From a virus: a stretch of 46,001 bases of DNA. This document shows, piece after piece, positions 8,801 through 15,619 of the stretch. The stretch's first letter is position 1; the number at the start of each line of letters is the position of its first letter. Below the pieces are notes generated by a model that did not search any database, was not told the DNA's origin, and saw only the letters and a program-made list of their open reading frames with translations. The DNA lies in the IMG/VR virus record IMGVR_UViG_3300013132_004731, positions 1-46,001 of that record. One strand, written 5' to 3'. The position numbers and the translations under genes were made by a program.

Positions 8801-10026
8801 GGATAATTTAGACTTTGCTGCCAATTTATACCATCAGAAGAATATGTGGTTCCAGTACCTTTAGCATGGGCGACAAAATTATATCTAGTATAATCTCTAA
8901 CTATTTGAATCCAATTTCCTTCAAAAGGAAACTGTCTTATTGTATACGTTATAAACTCATTTTCAGAAGTAATATATTCATTTGTATATAATTCTCCATT
9001 TGATATTTTATGAGAGAATATCGCTATATATAATGGGGGCTGGCCGCCTCTCGTAATCCAATTTGACCCAGTATATCTAGAAGATGGCACCGAGCGAGCA
9101 TAAAATTCATTTTCATTAGAGTCAAAAACATAAATATAATTTGAGTTTACTCCTCCTCCAGCTGTAATTATAAAACTTCCTCCAGAGCCAGCGCTAATAG
9201 AAGTAGGAACAAGTCCTTGCGAAATTTTTGAGGCTTCATCTTGCGGGATTGGGATATTAAATGATGCCCAATTAACTCTATCAGAAGTAATATATAATTT
9301 CCAATCTTTTGCTAAAATTGCCCATTTATAATTTCCTTGAGAATAAGCAGAGTCTATTGCAGTATTTTCTGGTATTGGTTGTATTGGCTCTGGAGTAGTG
9401 GTTGTTGTTGTTGTTGTTGTCGAAGTAGTGCTTGTAGTAGTAGTTGTTAATTCAGTGCATGGGTTGAAAGAAAAAGAATTTAACGACGGACAACTATTAA
9501 AAATAATTTGCTCAGTGCTTGCTTTATAAATTTTTATCCAATTTAAATAATTATCGCACTCTCCTAAACCATAGCCTCGATCTTGATTTCCTGGGATTGC
9601 ACAAGAAATTTCTAGATTAATAAGTCCGCCTATTGAATTACTAGATATTTCGCTGATTTGTTGTTCTGTTAAAATAAATTGAGCAGTTCTATCTGCCCCG
9701 TCATCTGCATTATTTAAATTTGCTACGCCTAGATTTATTCCATTTGCTTGTACAAAAAATTCTGCTGCATTTGATGCCGTTGCAGTTGGACATGGTCCAA
9801 AGATATTTGAACGTTTTACTTCTATTATTAAATCTACAAAACATGGATTAGGACTTGTTGTTGTAGAGCTAGTCGTTGTTGTGGTAGTACTTGTAGTAGT
9901 AGTGGTAGTAGTCGTAGTAGTTTCTGGAGGAATAGTATCGCAACATATTAAGAAATTATTTCCATTAATATCAACAGTTCCTGGAGGTAATGATATTTGG
10001 GTACTTGGTCCGTTAATACATGACAT
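5842..10026 (-). CDS. Very large modular adhesin-like protein with poly-Thr linkers and a C-terminal LamG-like domain
   Basis: I start this at ATG 10026 (1394 residues), because the TTG at 10044 lies inside the GTGTAA motif. Six Thr/Ser linkers of about 12-30 residues separate folded modules. These are an N-terminal beta module; a sialidase-like propeller region with repeated (S/T)S-D-x-x-N-W motifs; three related modules of about 110 residues sharing G-x-C...Y...N...W...C...R; and a concanavalin/LamG-like C-terminal domain ending AEVLIYNKELSPSQIS. The Thr codons are mixed, so the tracts are selected as protein. The family is consistent with a virion adhesin or tail fibre decorating protein that binds host glycans. 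The stop codon lies within about 10 nt of the group I intron, so the spliced message may have a different C-terminus. Confidence 0.85.
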   Translation of the reverse strand: MSCINGPSTQISLPPGTVDINGNNFLICCDTIPPETTTTTTTTTTSTTTTTTSSTTTSPNPCFVDLIIEVKRSNIFGPCPTATASNAAEFFVQANGINLGVANLNNADDGADRTAQFILTEQQISEISSNSIGGLINLEISCAIPGNQDRGYGLGECDNYLNWIKIYKASTEQIIFNSCPSLNSFSFNPCTELTTTTTSTTSTTTTTTTTTPEPIQPIPENTAIDSAYSQGNYKWAILAKDWKLYITSDRVNWASFNIPIPQDEASKISQGLVPTSISAGSGGSFIITAGGGVNSNYIYVFDSNENEFYARSVPSSRYTGSNWITRGGQPPLYIAIFSHKISNGELYTNEYITSENEFITYTIRQFPFEGNWIQIVRDYTRYNFVAHAKGTGTTYSSDGINWQQSLNYPPSEWENNVGETEMRLFNDTPTINAFGNNNGKFYFSGFGENWASAGFELDYELTEVAWTNFDINPGGGTWVIAVKKSRTNDLKTNVFLISKTNFVPLPSYNLPNYSIATLPYLDNWISVTAEYLGSKILFVGQKYIYFYDLTSSTTTTTTTTTTTTTTTTTTTTPFPLLPDGTCGNNYYEVDNPNWVSGGCLDGRRIFIGSDLGNLRFNWGAENNINLNFYVYLGNRLVVALGTESSGYYGNVLFERIAGDPEYATVYVLIDSTIDCSINAWYFYSIFCERFTTTTTTTTTTTTTTTTTTTTTTTTTTPPPVPVTEGECDVIYNETNDLDWVSYGCQHKRNISLDGDSQGLASLAFYSEGYQISGYVNYNNILYPFGPTSTSASVGFVKTSEANNALVYIKVQNSDDCAPFVYYNYQLSCPALVAWELDGRNGDENLVTGIGSNHITALDLQRGPGLLAASGSNSFCSKAWSQDTNDYVSFGFNIENGYEATLKRILVGNRSSNKGPKNLGLYSSLNNFEGGPLYEWSLNSDNFSNENIELSWGGLMGQIQFRIKTTSNTSVDNTNITSDGTYRLSNYYNNENNSKAFKIIGTVGPTSTTTTTTSTTTTTTTTTSTTPVSALAGNCAITYYDYNDSNWTINNTCIHTRYVDTNALGTFDFTFTVDNSDEILVFSLYDYAGTNLIFNSGPIGFNGGGTVSNLNNLNNSIVKVIVTTQSQLCQGTSPIYTYYLSCATPAATTSTTTTSTTTTSTTTTTPLPGFNILNNLVYWLKPENPFVDSSNAQNSPEIFGASFSQASNHLINGYGSVIFDGSNFIDLPAILSTGSTTGATAFAVARTVSDYLNKQLGSVFGDFGNNIDGGSHYAWEDGQIYDGFAYTYRDYFAAPNAITGWHILTTMSSNQNRYIAINNTGFISFYPDFLAPSYSSSTYTNSFPNGGPFLGVQNWGGQYYWQGNLAEVLIYNKELSPSQISAVNTYLANKYAITI

Positions 10027-10036
10027 ATAAGGTAAA

Positions 10037-10042
10037 TTACAC
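10037..10042 (-). promoter_or_regulatory. GTGTAA late-promoter-like motif before the poly-Thr adhesin gene
   Basis: Reading the minus strand, GTGTAATTTACCTTAT precedes ATG 10026, with 10 nt between the hexamer and the ATG. This places the start at ATG and argues against the TTG at 10044. No -35 sequence is recognisable. Confidence 0.55.
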
Positions 10043-10092
10043 AACTATTCTTTTTTTTTAGAATAATCTTAAACTTATATATATTATAATAT

Positions 10093-10509
10093 ATGCTAAA
10101 TATAGACAAAACTTATCAATATTTCTCTAAGGTATTCTTAGAATTAATTAATATTCAACAATTTAAGACTGAATTTCAAGCTTTGGCACCTGAGATATAC
10201 GCAGATATAGAATCATTTTCTCATAATCAGAATTGTTCTTGCAAATTTAAAATAGAGAATTATGTTAATATGTATAGAGATAAGTGCTCTACATTTTTAA
10301 ATGATTTTATATCTAATCATAATATAGATGTAGATTTAAATAAAATAGAAACAAAATATAAAATTGTTAATATGTCTGGTGCAATAGAAAGAGTAAAAAA
10401 AGTAGATTGGCAAAATTTTAGAGATAGACTAATAAGAGAAAGGGCCATGTACAAGGCTTTTTCTGTGGTTCAAATAGACGATAATACAATTGACGTATAT
10501 TTTCTATGA
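10093..10509 (+). CDS. Small protein of unknown function
   Basis: This 138-residue, mostly helical protein is not recognised. It carries a Cys pair (NCSCKF) near residue 57 and many Lys/Asp residues, and it ends in a beta-prone VVQIDDNTIDVYF. It is one of only two plus-strand genes inside the minus-strand late block. It starts 66 nt from the divergent adhesin start and overlaps the following membrane-protein gene by 4 nt (ATGA), so the two form a mini-operon. The TATAAT just 2 nt before its ATG could be a -10 box, but no -35 is seen. Confidence 0.7.
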   Translation: MLNIDKTYQYFSKVFLELINIQQFKTEFQALAPEIYADIESFSHNQNCSCKFKIENYVNMYRDKCSTFLNDFISNHNIDVDLNKIETKYKIVNMSGAIERVKKVDWQNFRDRLIRERAMYKAFSVVQIDDNTIDVYFL

Positions 10510-10793
10510 TATTTTTTGAATTCTTATTATACTTAATTTTAAGTTTAAGCGTTTCATTCATGTGGAGTTTTGCAGACATATTCTTGCCTTTAAGAAACAT
10601 AATAGCTAGAATACCATATATCAGAAGGCCAATGCTATGTCCCGAATGTAGTAGTTTTTGGATGGGATTTTTTGTGTCTTTTATTTACAATCCATTAAAA
10701 TATGACTTACAGTTATTTTCATTCTTTTTTTGTGGATTAGCCACGCATCTTTTCGCGGCTTTTTTATATAAAATTTATTTTAAAATAAAATAG
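10506..10793 (+). CDS. Small membrane protein with a CPxC...FWxG motif (DUF1360-like)
   Basis: This 95-residue protein has hydrophobic segments near residues 3-22 and 50-90. Between them is LCPECSSFWMGFFVSF, the Cys-x-x-Cys...Phe-Trp-x-Gly signature seen in DUF1360-type small membrane proteins found in phages and Bacillus. The function of that family is not known. Membrane location is predicted from sequence. Phage proteins of this type could act at the inner membrane during lysis or superinfection control, which is speculation. The stop codon directly abuts the stop of the convergent gene at 10794. Confidence 0.75.
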   Translation: MIFFEFLLYLILSLSVSFMWSFADIFLPLRNIIARIPYIRRPMLCPECSSFWMGFFVSFIYNPLKYDLQLFSFFFCGLATHLFAAFLYKIYFKIK

Positions 10794-12347
10794 TTATAGA
10801 TAATTAACTAAAACTGGAAAGCTTTTTGGGTTTTCATAAGATGTATCAGATGTAAAAATATATATATCTCCAGAATACAATCCAGCACTAATCTGACCAG
10901 TATCTTTAATAGAAAATAATATATCGCTTTGAAATGCTCCTGAACTTGATTGATAATTTATATAATTATTTGAAGGAAGTGATCCAGAAATTCCTGTCCT
11001 AAACTGTACCATCCCATTTTTCGTATTCATTTTTATCATGCTAGAATCAAATAATTGATTTCTAGTATTTGCATTCCAATACATTTTTGATTCTAAGCAT
11101 GGTTTAAAAAATCCGCTAGATATCTTATCTAAAGATTTTGCTCCAGAAACTCCTGTGCCAGTGTTGTAGACTGTTAATCCTAAATTTAATTTTGGATATT
11201 TATTGTTAGATAATTTACTTATTTGTATTGGTGTTCCAATAGGATAAGTTTCAAAAGCATTAATATTTTCATGAAAATCTCCTGTATATTTAAAATAAAA
11301 ATTATCAAAATACGCTCTTGATCCATGATCGTTTATCTTGTAGTAAATTGGTATATTAAACCCAGTAGTATTATATATTGTATCTGGTTTGTATATACCG
11401 CTAAATTGAATATACCCAGTATACTCGTGGTTTAAATTTAAACCAATTGTAGATATCTTATAAGATATGGTCCTTTTATTTTGAAGTCTTTTTCTTTTAG
11501 TTTCTCTATTTATAATTCCTCCTCTGACATGCCATGCCTTTGGAGACATTCTACTTATTGTAATTCTTGGATCTAATCCAGTAAAAATATATCTAAGCGT
11601 ATGATTACCAGAATTAGATATATTAAATGTTCCATATAAAAATTCACCAGATATTCCCGAGTGTCGAATAAAAAAGTTTTCATTATTTCCGGTGATATTT
11701 AAATAATTTTCTGTATTAACTGCTGAACCAATAGATACGTAAGCTTTCTTTTGAGTCTCAGTACTCTCTTGAAAATTAAATTCTCCAGTAGATAGAAAGA
11801 ATTGATATCTTACTGTACCAGGACCAGTTTTTTGATTTTTAATTTTGTAACCAAAAGCATTATTAAATGGAACAATTCCGCTATCACTAAAATGAGAAAC
11901 CATAACGCAATCTATTGTTTTTCCTAAAAGATCTTGTAGCGTAGTTCCAGTTCCTTCAATATATATTTCATTATATCCAATTGGCGCACCAGAAAGAGTA
12001 TATTTATAACCATATTTTTTAGATAGTGTTTCATCAAATCCGGCGCCAATAAGATCACCACTTGTAGCAAAAAATTGTTCTCCTGACCCACTTAGTTTTT
12101 GTGTTCCTGAATGAAGTATAAGATCAAAAATATTTTGATATGGGAATGTTATTTCTGACTCATCTCTTTTGGGTTCCCAGTATCCAAGAACAGTATTTAC
12201 TAATTTCTTATTATTATTTAAACATTTAAAATTTTTAAGCTGAGTATAATATCCAGAATATGGAAGAATTCCGCTTGACCAAAATGGATTTGATTTAGTA
12301 GAGAATGTTTCTAAAACCTCTATATTTAATATATCACCAGATGCCAT
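10794..12347 (-). CDS. Large beta-rich virion protein, unrecognised
   Basis: This 517-residue protein is rich in Ser, Gly, Thr, Tyr and Asn and low in charge, with alternating hydrophobic strands throughout. It contains repeated S-G-x-(F/Y) and NNxxY patterns and ends with a GLYSGDIYIFTSD strand pair typical of immunoglobulin-like or receptor-binding beta domains. It lies between two other probable virion genes and starts 21 nt after the 12368-13666 gene, with its own GTGTAA motif. A tail or fibre structural role is likely by context. No enzymatic motif is visible. Two plus-strand genes separate it from the downstream adhesin gene. Confidence 0.75.
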   Translation of the reverse strand: MASGDILNIEVLETFSTKSNPFWSSGILPYSGYYTQLKNFKCLNNNKKLVNTVLGYWEPKRDESEITFPYQNIFDLILHSGTQKLSGSGEQFFATSGDLIGAGFDETLSKKYGYKYTLSGAPIGYNEIYIEGTGTTLQDLLGKTIDCVMVSHFSDSGIVPFNNAFGYKIKNQKTGPGTVRYQFFLSTGEFNFQESTETQKKAYVSIGSAVNTENYLNITGNNENFFIRHSGISGEFLYGTFNISNSGNHTLRYIFTGLDPRITISRMSPKAWHVRGGIINRETKRKRLQNKRTISYKISTIGLNLNHEYTGYIQFSGIYKPDTIYNTTGFNIPIYYKINDHGSRAYFDNFYFKYTGDFHENINAFETYPIGTPIQISKLSNNKYPKLNLGLTVYNTGTGVSGAKSLDKISSGFFKPCLESKMYWNANTRNQLFDSSMIKMNTKNGMVQFRTGISGSLPSNNYINYQSSSGAFQSDILFSIKDTGQISAGLYSGDIYIFTSDTSYENPKSFPVLVNYL

Positions 12348-12354
12348 AAAAATA

Positions 12355-12360
12355 TTACAC
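12355..12360 (-). promoter_or_regulatory. GTGTAA late-promoter-like motif before gene 10794-12347
   Basis: On the minus strand GGAGTGTAATATTTTT precedes the ATG, with 7 nt between GTGTAA and the start codon. A GGAG just upstream of the motif, 13 nt from the ATG, is rather far for a ribosome site. The motif overlaps the gap after the upstream gene's stop. Confidence 0.55.
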
Positions 12361-12367
12361 TCCTATA

Positions 12368-13666
12368 TTAACCATCTATAGTAAGTCTAATCCTCTTTGC
12401 TTTTGTACATTTTGGAGTAGTGGTTGTTGTTGTTGTTGTTGTCGAAGTAGTGCTAGTTGTTGTTGTCGAAGTAGTGCTAGTTGTTGTTGTAGTCCGAGGA
12501 GTAGTAGTTGAAGTTGTTGTTGTTGTTGTTGTTGTTGAAGCAGGAGGTGGTATTGTAGTTGTTGAAGTCGTAGTTGTTGTTGGAGGTGGTATTGTAGTTG
12601 TTGAAGTAGGAGTAGTTGTTCTAGTTGTTGTTGTCGTAGTAGTTGAAGTTGTTGTTGTTGTTGTTGTTGAAACAGGAGGTGGAAGTGGAGGCGGAGTTGT
12701 AGTTGAAGTTGTCGTTGATGTTGTTGTTGGAGGTGGTGTTGTAGTTGTTGAAGTAGGAGTAGTTGTAGTTAAAATTATTGGTGGATATACATAAGGAGCA
12801 AGTGGGGGTTGTGGAGATGGTACTCTTGGAATATTTGGCCCGCATAAAAAACTTCCTATATTATCATAAAGAAACGCTTGATATCTTAAGTTAACTAAAG
12901 AAGATCCATCAACAGAGGCTTGGTACGTTTCTCCAAGAAATATAGCTTCTTTAATGCAAAATCTTATAAGTTGTTCATTTGGATTTTTAAATTTATTAAA
13001 TATAATATTAAATTCGTCTACTTTGAATTTGCATATTGCATCTCTTACGTTTTTAACTTGATAATCATTTAATTTTATACTAAACTCTATATCAACAACT
13101 AAAGGTGGTATAATTTTTATGTCTATTGGATAAGAACTTCCTATTTTATAGATTATATTTTTTTCAGAAGATATGTTTATGCTGAAATTCTGCAATCTAT
13201 TAAAGGAAAAATCATCAAGAGATATATCTATATTTGAATAATCTGTTAAGTCTATTTGAGGTTGAATTAATGAATTTTGAGATGCCTTTGCTATTCCACT
13301 ACCAAAATCACCAAGCGCATCAATTTGAACATTTAGTTGAGGTATTTGCCCAATTTGACAAGATAAGTTATAACTCGAAACCACGCCAGAATTAAAAGCA
13401 AAATATTTATCTTTATATTGAACATGTCCATTAAAAGTATAATCATAATCCATCAAGTAAATAAATGGATCATTGTCAATAAATAATTTATTTATGGATA
13501 TTTGACTTATTATATTATTATTATTTTGATATGTAACTGAGTCCATTCCAAGGCTTTTGACGATTTCTACTGGAACTTCATAAGAGGCTTCGAAGTTTTG
13601 AATACCTACAATACCAGTATTGTTTATATATAATTTTTGATTTTGTTTTACAATTCTAGAACTCAT
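12368..13666 (-). CDS. Tail-tube-like protein with a C-terminal Thr/Pro-rich extension
   Basis: The first 275 residues are beta-rich and share the tail-tube-like pattern (FNSGVVSSYNLSCQIGQIP, then LNVQIDALGDFG) with the proteins at 3605-5259, so this is probably a third paralogue. Residues from about 290 to 415 are almost pure Thr with Ser, Pro and a few Arg, followed by a short Lys/Arg tail (CTKAKRIRLTIDG). Fusing a tube-like fold to a long Thr rod suggests a decorated tail tube or collar subunit, with the rod displayed on the particle. Thr codons are mixed rather than a pure microsatellite. TATAAT lies 4 nt before the ATG, but no -35 box is seen. Confidence 0.8.
   Translation of the reverse strand: MSSRIVKQNQKLYINNTGIVGIQNFEASYEVPVEIVKSLGMDSVTYQNNNNIISQISINKLFIDNDPFIYLMDYDYTFNGHVQYKDKYFAFNSGVVSSYNLSCQIGQIPQLNVQIDALGDFGSGIAKASQNSLIQPQIDLTDYSNIDISLDDFSFNRLQNFSINISSEKNIIYKIGSSYPIDIKIIPPLVVDIEFSIKLNDYQVKNVRDAICKFKVDEFNIIFNKFKNPNEQLIRFCIKEAIFLGETYQASVDGSSLVNLRYQAFLYDNIGSFLCGPNIPRVPSPQPPLAPYVYPPIILTTTTPTSTTTTPPPTTTSTTTSTTTPPPLPPPVSTTTTTTTSTTTTTTTRTTTPTSTTTIPPPTTTTTSTTTIPPPASTTTTTTTTSTTTPRTTTTTSTTSTTTTSTTSTTTTTTTTTPKCTKAKRIRLTIDG
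12420..12770. repeat. Imperfect trinucleotide tract encoding the poly-Thr rod
   Basis: About 350 bp are dominated by gtt/gta/gtc/gtg triplets on the plus strand, which read as aac/tac/gac/cac-type Thr codons (ACN) on the minus strand. Longer units such as the GTCGAAGTAGTGCTAGTTGT block repeat. The triplets are heterogeneous, so the tract is probably maintained by selection for Thr. Slippage or recombination between units could still change its length between isolates. Confidence 0.85.
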
Positions 13667-13711
13667 GTCAATTATATTTTATAAGAAAATAGATTATATT
13701 TCAAAATTAAA

Positions 13712-13942
13712 TTAGGGCCCATTATTAATTATAATAGGATTTGACCCTTGTGATGCTAGCGGTGATGGCGTAGTAGTTGTTGTGGTAGTTGTTGTTGGAA
13801 TAGGTATTACGCCGGGAGTCGTTTGTGGGGCAGGTGTTGTTGTAGATAAAGGTAGTGATTGATAAATTGGTATATCTAGACTATTTATTATAGTTAAATT
13901 TTCTGCTTCTACACAATATTCATTATTCTCTGCAGGATGCAT
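13712..13942 (-). CDS. Small Thr/Pro-rich protein, first gene of the minus-strand late block
   Basis: This 76-residue protein has an ordered N-terminus (HPAENNEYCVEAENLTIINS) followed by two Thr/Pro tracts and a Ser/Asn-rich end (SNPIIINNGP). There is no signal peptide or membrane segment. It uses the same Thr-rich style as its larger neighbours, so it is probably a small virion or decoration protein, by analogy only. It has a GTGTAA motif 10 nt before the ATG and shares a 63-bp divergent intergenic region with the tail-tip operon. Confidence 0.65.
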   Translation of the reverse strand: MHPAENNEYCVEAENLTIINSLDIPIYQSLPLSTTTPAPQTTPGVIPIPTTTTTTTTTPSPLASQGSNPIIINNGP

Positions 13943-13952
13943 TATTAATAAG

Positions 13953-13958
13953 TTACAC
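13953..13958 (-). promoter_or_regulatory. GTGTAA motif, leftward arm of a divergent late promoter pair
   Basis: Reads GTGTAACTTATTAATA then ATG on the minus strand, with 10 nt between hexamer and start. It forms an inverted pair with the plus-strand GTGTAA at 13971-13976, 12 bp away. A single regulator or phage sigma-like factor could therefore fire both late directions from this site. Confidence 0.55.
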
Positions 13959-13970
13959 TATAAATAACTT

Positions 13971-13976
13971 GTGTAA
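13971..13976 (+). promoter_or_regulatory. GTGTAA motif, rightward arm driving the tail-tip operon
   Basis: GTGTAATATT lies 29 nt before ATG 14006. Unlike the other copies it leaves room for a short leader, and that leader carries a ribosome site (AAAGG at 13994-13998, 7 nt from the ATG). A T4-late-like TATAAATA at 13959-13966 is also present on this strand. Confidence 0.5.
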
Positions 13977-14005
13977 TATTACTATACAAGGTAAAAGGTT
14001 AAAAT

Positions 14006-14548
14006 ATGAGTGATTTATCGTTATATAATGTACCTGCTTATAATCCCTCTTCAACGTATTATAAAAATGATGTTATATTATTAGGAAATATTTACTATTA
14101 CAGTCTACTTGATAACAATACGTCGAATACTCCATCAGTAAACTCTGTGGCTTGGGGTGGTTATAGATCTTATGGATCATTAGTAAAACCTGATTTTTTT
14201 TGGGCAGCAAGTTATGCTAATACAGACTTAAGATTAAAACCCAATATAGAGGTTATAAAATTTGGAGATGGATATGAGCAGAGAATGGAGAACGGAATAA
14301 ATAGTAATGCTTTAAAATTCAATTTAAATTTTGAAGGTAGAGATAAGGCTGAAACGCGTGCGATAGCACATTTTCTGCATAAAAGAAAATCAAAGCAAGG
14401 ATTTTTTTATAATCCTCCATTTCCATATAATTTCGATGCTTCTCAGGCTTATCCTAAAAGATTTGTATGCGAAGAGTGGACAATAACTTATAATTTTTAT
14501 AATAACTACAGCGTTAGTGCTGTATTTTTAGAGACAGCTAATTTATGA
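14006..14548 (+). CDS. Minor tail protein, lambda gpM-like, with an N-terminal carbohydrate-binding-like module
   Basis: Residues 60-178 match the gpM family: LKPNIEVIKFGDGYEQRMENGI, a strand-helix stretch with AIAHFLHKRKS, then GFFYNPPFPYN. gpM caps the tail tip complex during siphovirus tail assembly. The first 50 residues are extra and look like a CBM5/12-type fold (YNPSSTYYKNDVILLGNIYYY...W). That would be a small aromatic-rich module for glycan contact, by pattern only. It is the first gene of the plus-strand tail-tip operon, in the standard M-L-I-J order, and the stop overlaps the next start by 4 nt. Confidence 0.88.
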   Translation: MSDLSLYNVPAYNPSSTYYKNDVILLGNIYYYSLLDNNTSNTPSVNSVAWGGYRSYGSLVKPDFFWAASYANTDLRLKPNIEVIKFGDGYEQRMENGINSNALKFNLNFEGRDKAETRAIAHFLHKRKSKQGFFYNPPFPYNFDASQAYPKRFVCEEWTITYNFYNNYSVSAVFLETANL

Positions 14549-15618
14549 GTGTAAACCCAAATTTAGCCGCAGGATCAAAAAAAATATTTTCTGAGTCAAG
14601 TAAATTAGAACCATCTACATTAATTAATCTATTCGAATTAGACTTTACTCAATTTGGTATTAATAGAGATAACTATGCTTTATCACAAATAACATTTGCT
14701 AATATACCTCCTCCTTATGCTGGATTGTCAAATGTTGATACAAATGGAATTTTAAGATTTCATAATTTAAATATAAATTTAGAAAATATTAGCACAAACC
14801 TTATAAATCCAGAATTATATGGACAGATTATTTGGAAAGGTAAAAGATACATACCATTTCCAATAACTATGGAAGGTTTTGAAATTGCATCTCGTGGTAC
14901 ATTGCCAAAACCTAGATTATTATTTAGTAACCATGCTCAGATTGATTCTTATAATACATTTTTTACTATTATTAAAAATTCAATTAGAAGCATAGGAGAT
15001 TTAATTGGACTAAATGTAACTAGAAGAAGAACTTTCATAAAATATTTAGATGCTGTTAATTTTAAAAGCTCTGGAGGGATTATTAATAATGATGACTTTC
15101 AAATAGATCCAGATCCAAATGCAGAACTAGCTCCAGATATTTATTATATTGATAGAAAATTAAGGGAAAATAGAACTGTTTTAGAATATGAACTTAGTTC
15201 TATTTTAGATTTAGAAAATATAAGATTGCCCTTAAGAACGCTTTACAGTGAATCCTGCTCTTTTGATTACAGAGGAGAAGGTTGTGGATATGGCTTGGGA
15301 ATATATGGCAACCAATTAAATCAAGGAAATCCAATAGCTAATGATAAAGATCAATTAATCACTTCTTTAATAAATAGCTCTTTAGTAAATCGCGGAGCAT
15401 GGCAACAAAATACAACATATACTGCGGGAAATTATGTTTTTGTTAATATTGATGGAATTAAGAATTTTTTTGTAGCAAAAGCAACTACAACAACTTCTCC
15501 ATTTGATACCAATTATTGGGTTGCAGACCAATGCTCAAAAAGACTATCTGGATGTAGAAAAAGATTTGGTTCTCCATTACCATTCGGTGGATTTCCAGCA
15601 ACAAATAAGGATTTATAA
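14545..15618 (+). CDS. Minor tail protein, lambda gpL-like (Fe-S tail-tip protein) with an inserted module
   Basis: The protein has 357 residues. The C-terminal region carries the four gpL cysteines (ESCSFDYRGEGCGYG, then DQCSKRLSGCRKRFG) and the closing PLPFGGFP. In lambda these bind a 4Fe-4S cluster at the tail tip. Between cysteines two and three, an aromatic-rich segment (WQQNTTYTAGNYVFV...NYWVAD) looks like a carbohydrate-binding module of the same type as the one at the gpM N-terminus. The N-terminal part is beta-rich, as expected. It overlaps gpM by 4 nt and precedes gpI. No gpK-type NlpC/P60 peptidase gene lies between them, unlike lambda. Confidence 0.9.
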   Translation: MSVNPNLAAGSKKIFSESSKLEPSTLINLFELDFTQFGINRDNYALSQITFANIPPPYAGLSNVDTNGILRFHNLNINLENISTNLINPELYGQIIWKGKRYIPFPITMEGFEIASRGTLPKPRLLFSNHAQIDSYNTFFTIIKNSIRSIGDLIGLNVTRRRTFIKYLDAVNFKSSGGIINNDDFQIDPDPNAELAPDIYYIDRKLRENRTVLEYELSSILDLENIRLPLRTLYSESCSFDYRGEGCGYGLGIYGNQLNQGNPIANDKDQLITSLINSSLVNRGAWQQNTTYTAGNYVFVNIDGIKNFFVAKATTTTSPFDTNYWVADQCSKRLSGCRKRFGSPLPFGGFPATNKDL

Positions 15619-15619
15619 T

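Noticed and set aside
10027-10044. TTG 10044 as the start of the adhesin gene
   Set aside because: It overlaps the GTGTAA motif. ATG 10026 gives the same 10-nt spacing as other late genes.
12420-12794. A 124-codon plus-strand ORF rich in Val and Glu, and a 74-codon minus-strand Asn-rich ORF at 12621-12845
   Set aside because: Both are frame shadows of the poly-Thr codon tract.
13959-13966. TATAAATA, identical to the T4 late promoter core
   Set aside because: Another copy at 21634-21641 (plus strand) has no gene downstream, and AT-rich DNA gives this by chance. GTGTAA is the better-supported motif.
15503-15619. Upstream start for gpI at 15503
   Set aside because: It would lie entirely within gpL. 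ATG 15620 has a ribosome site and gives a normal gpI N-terminus.
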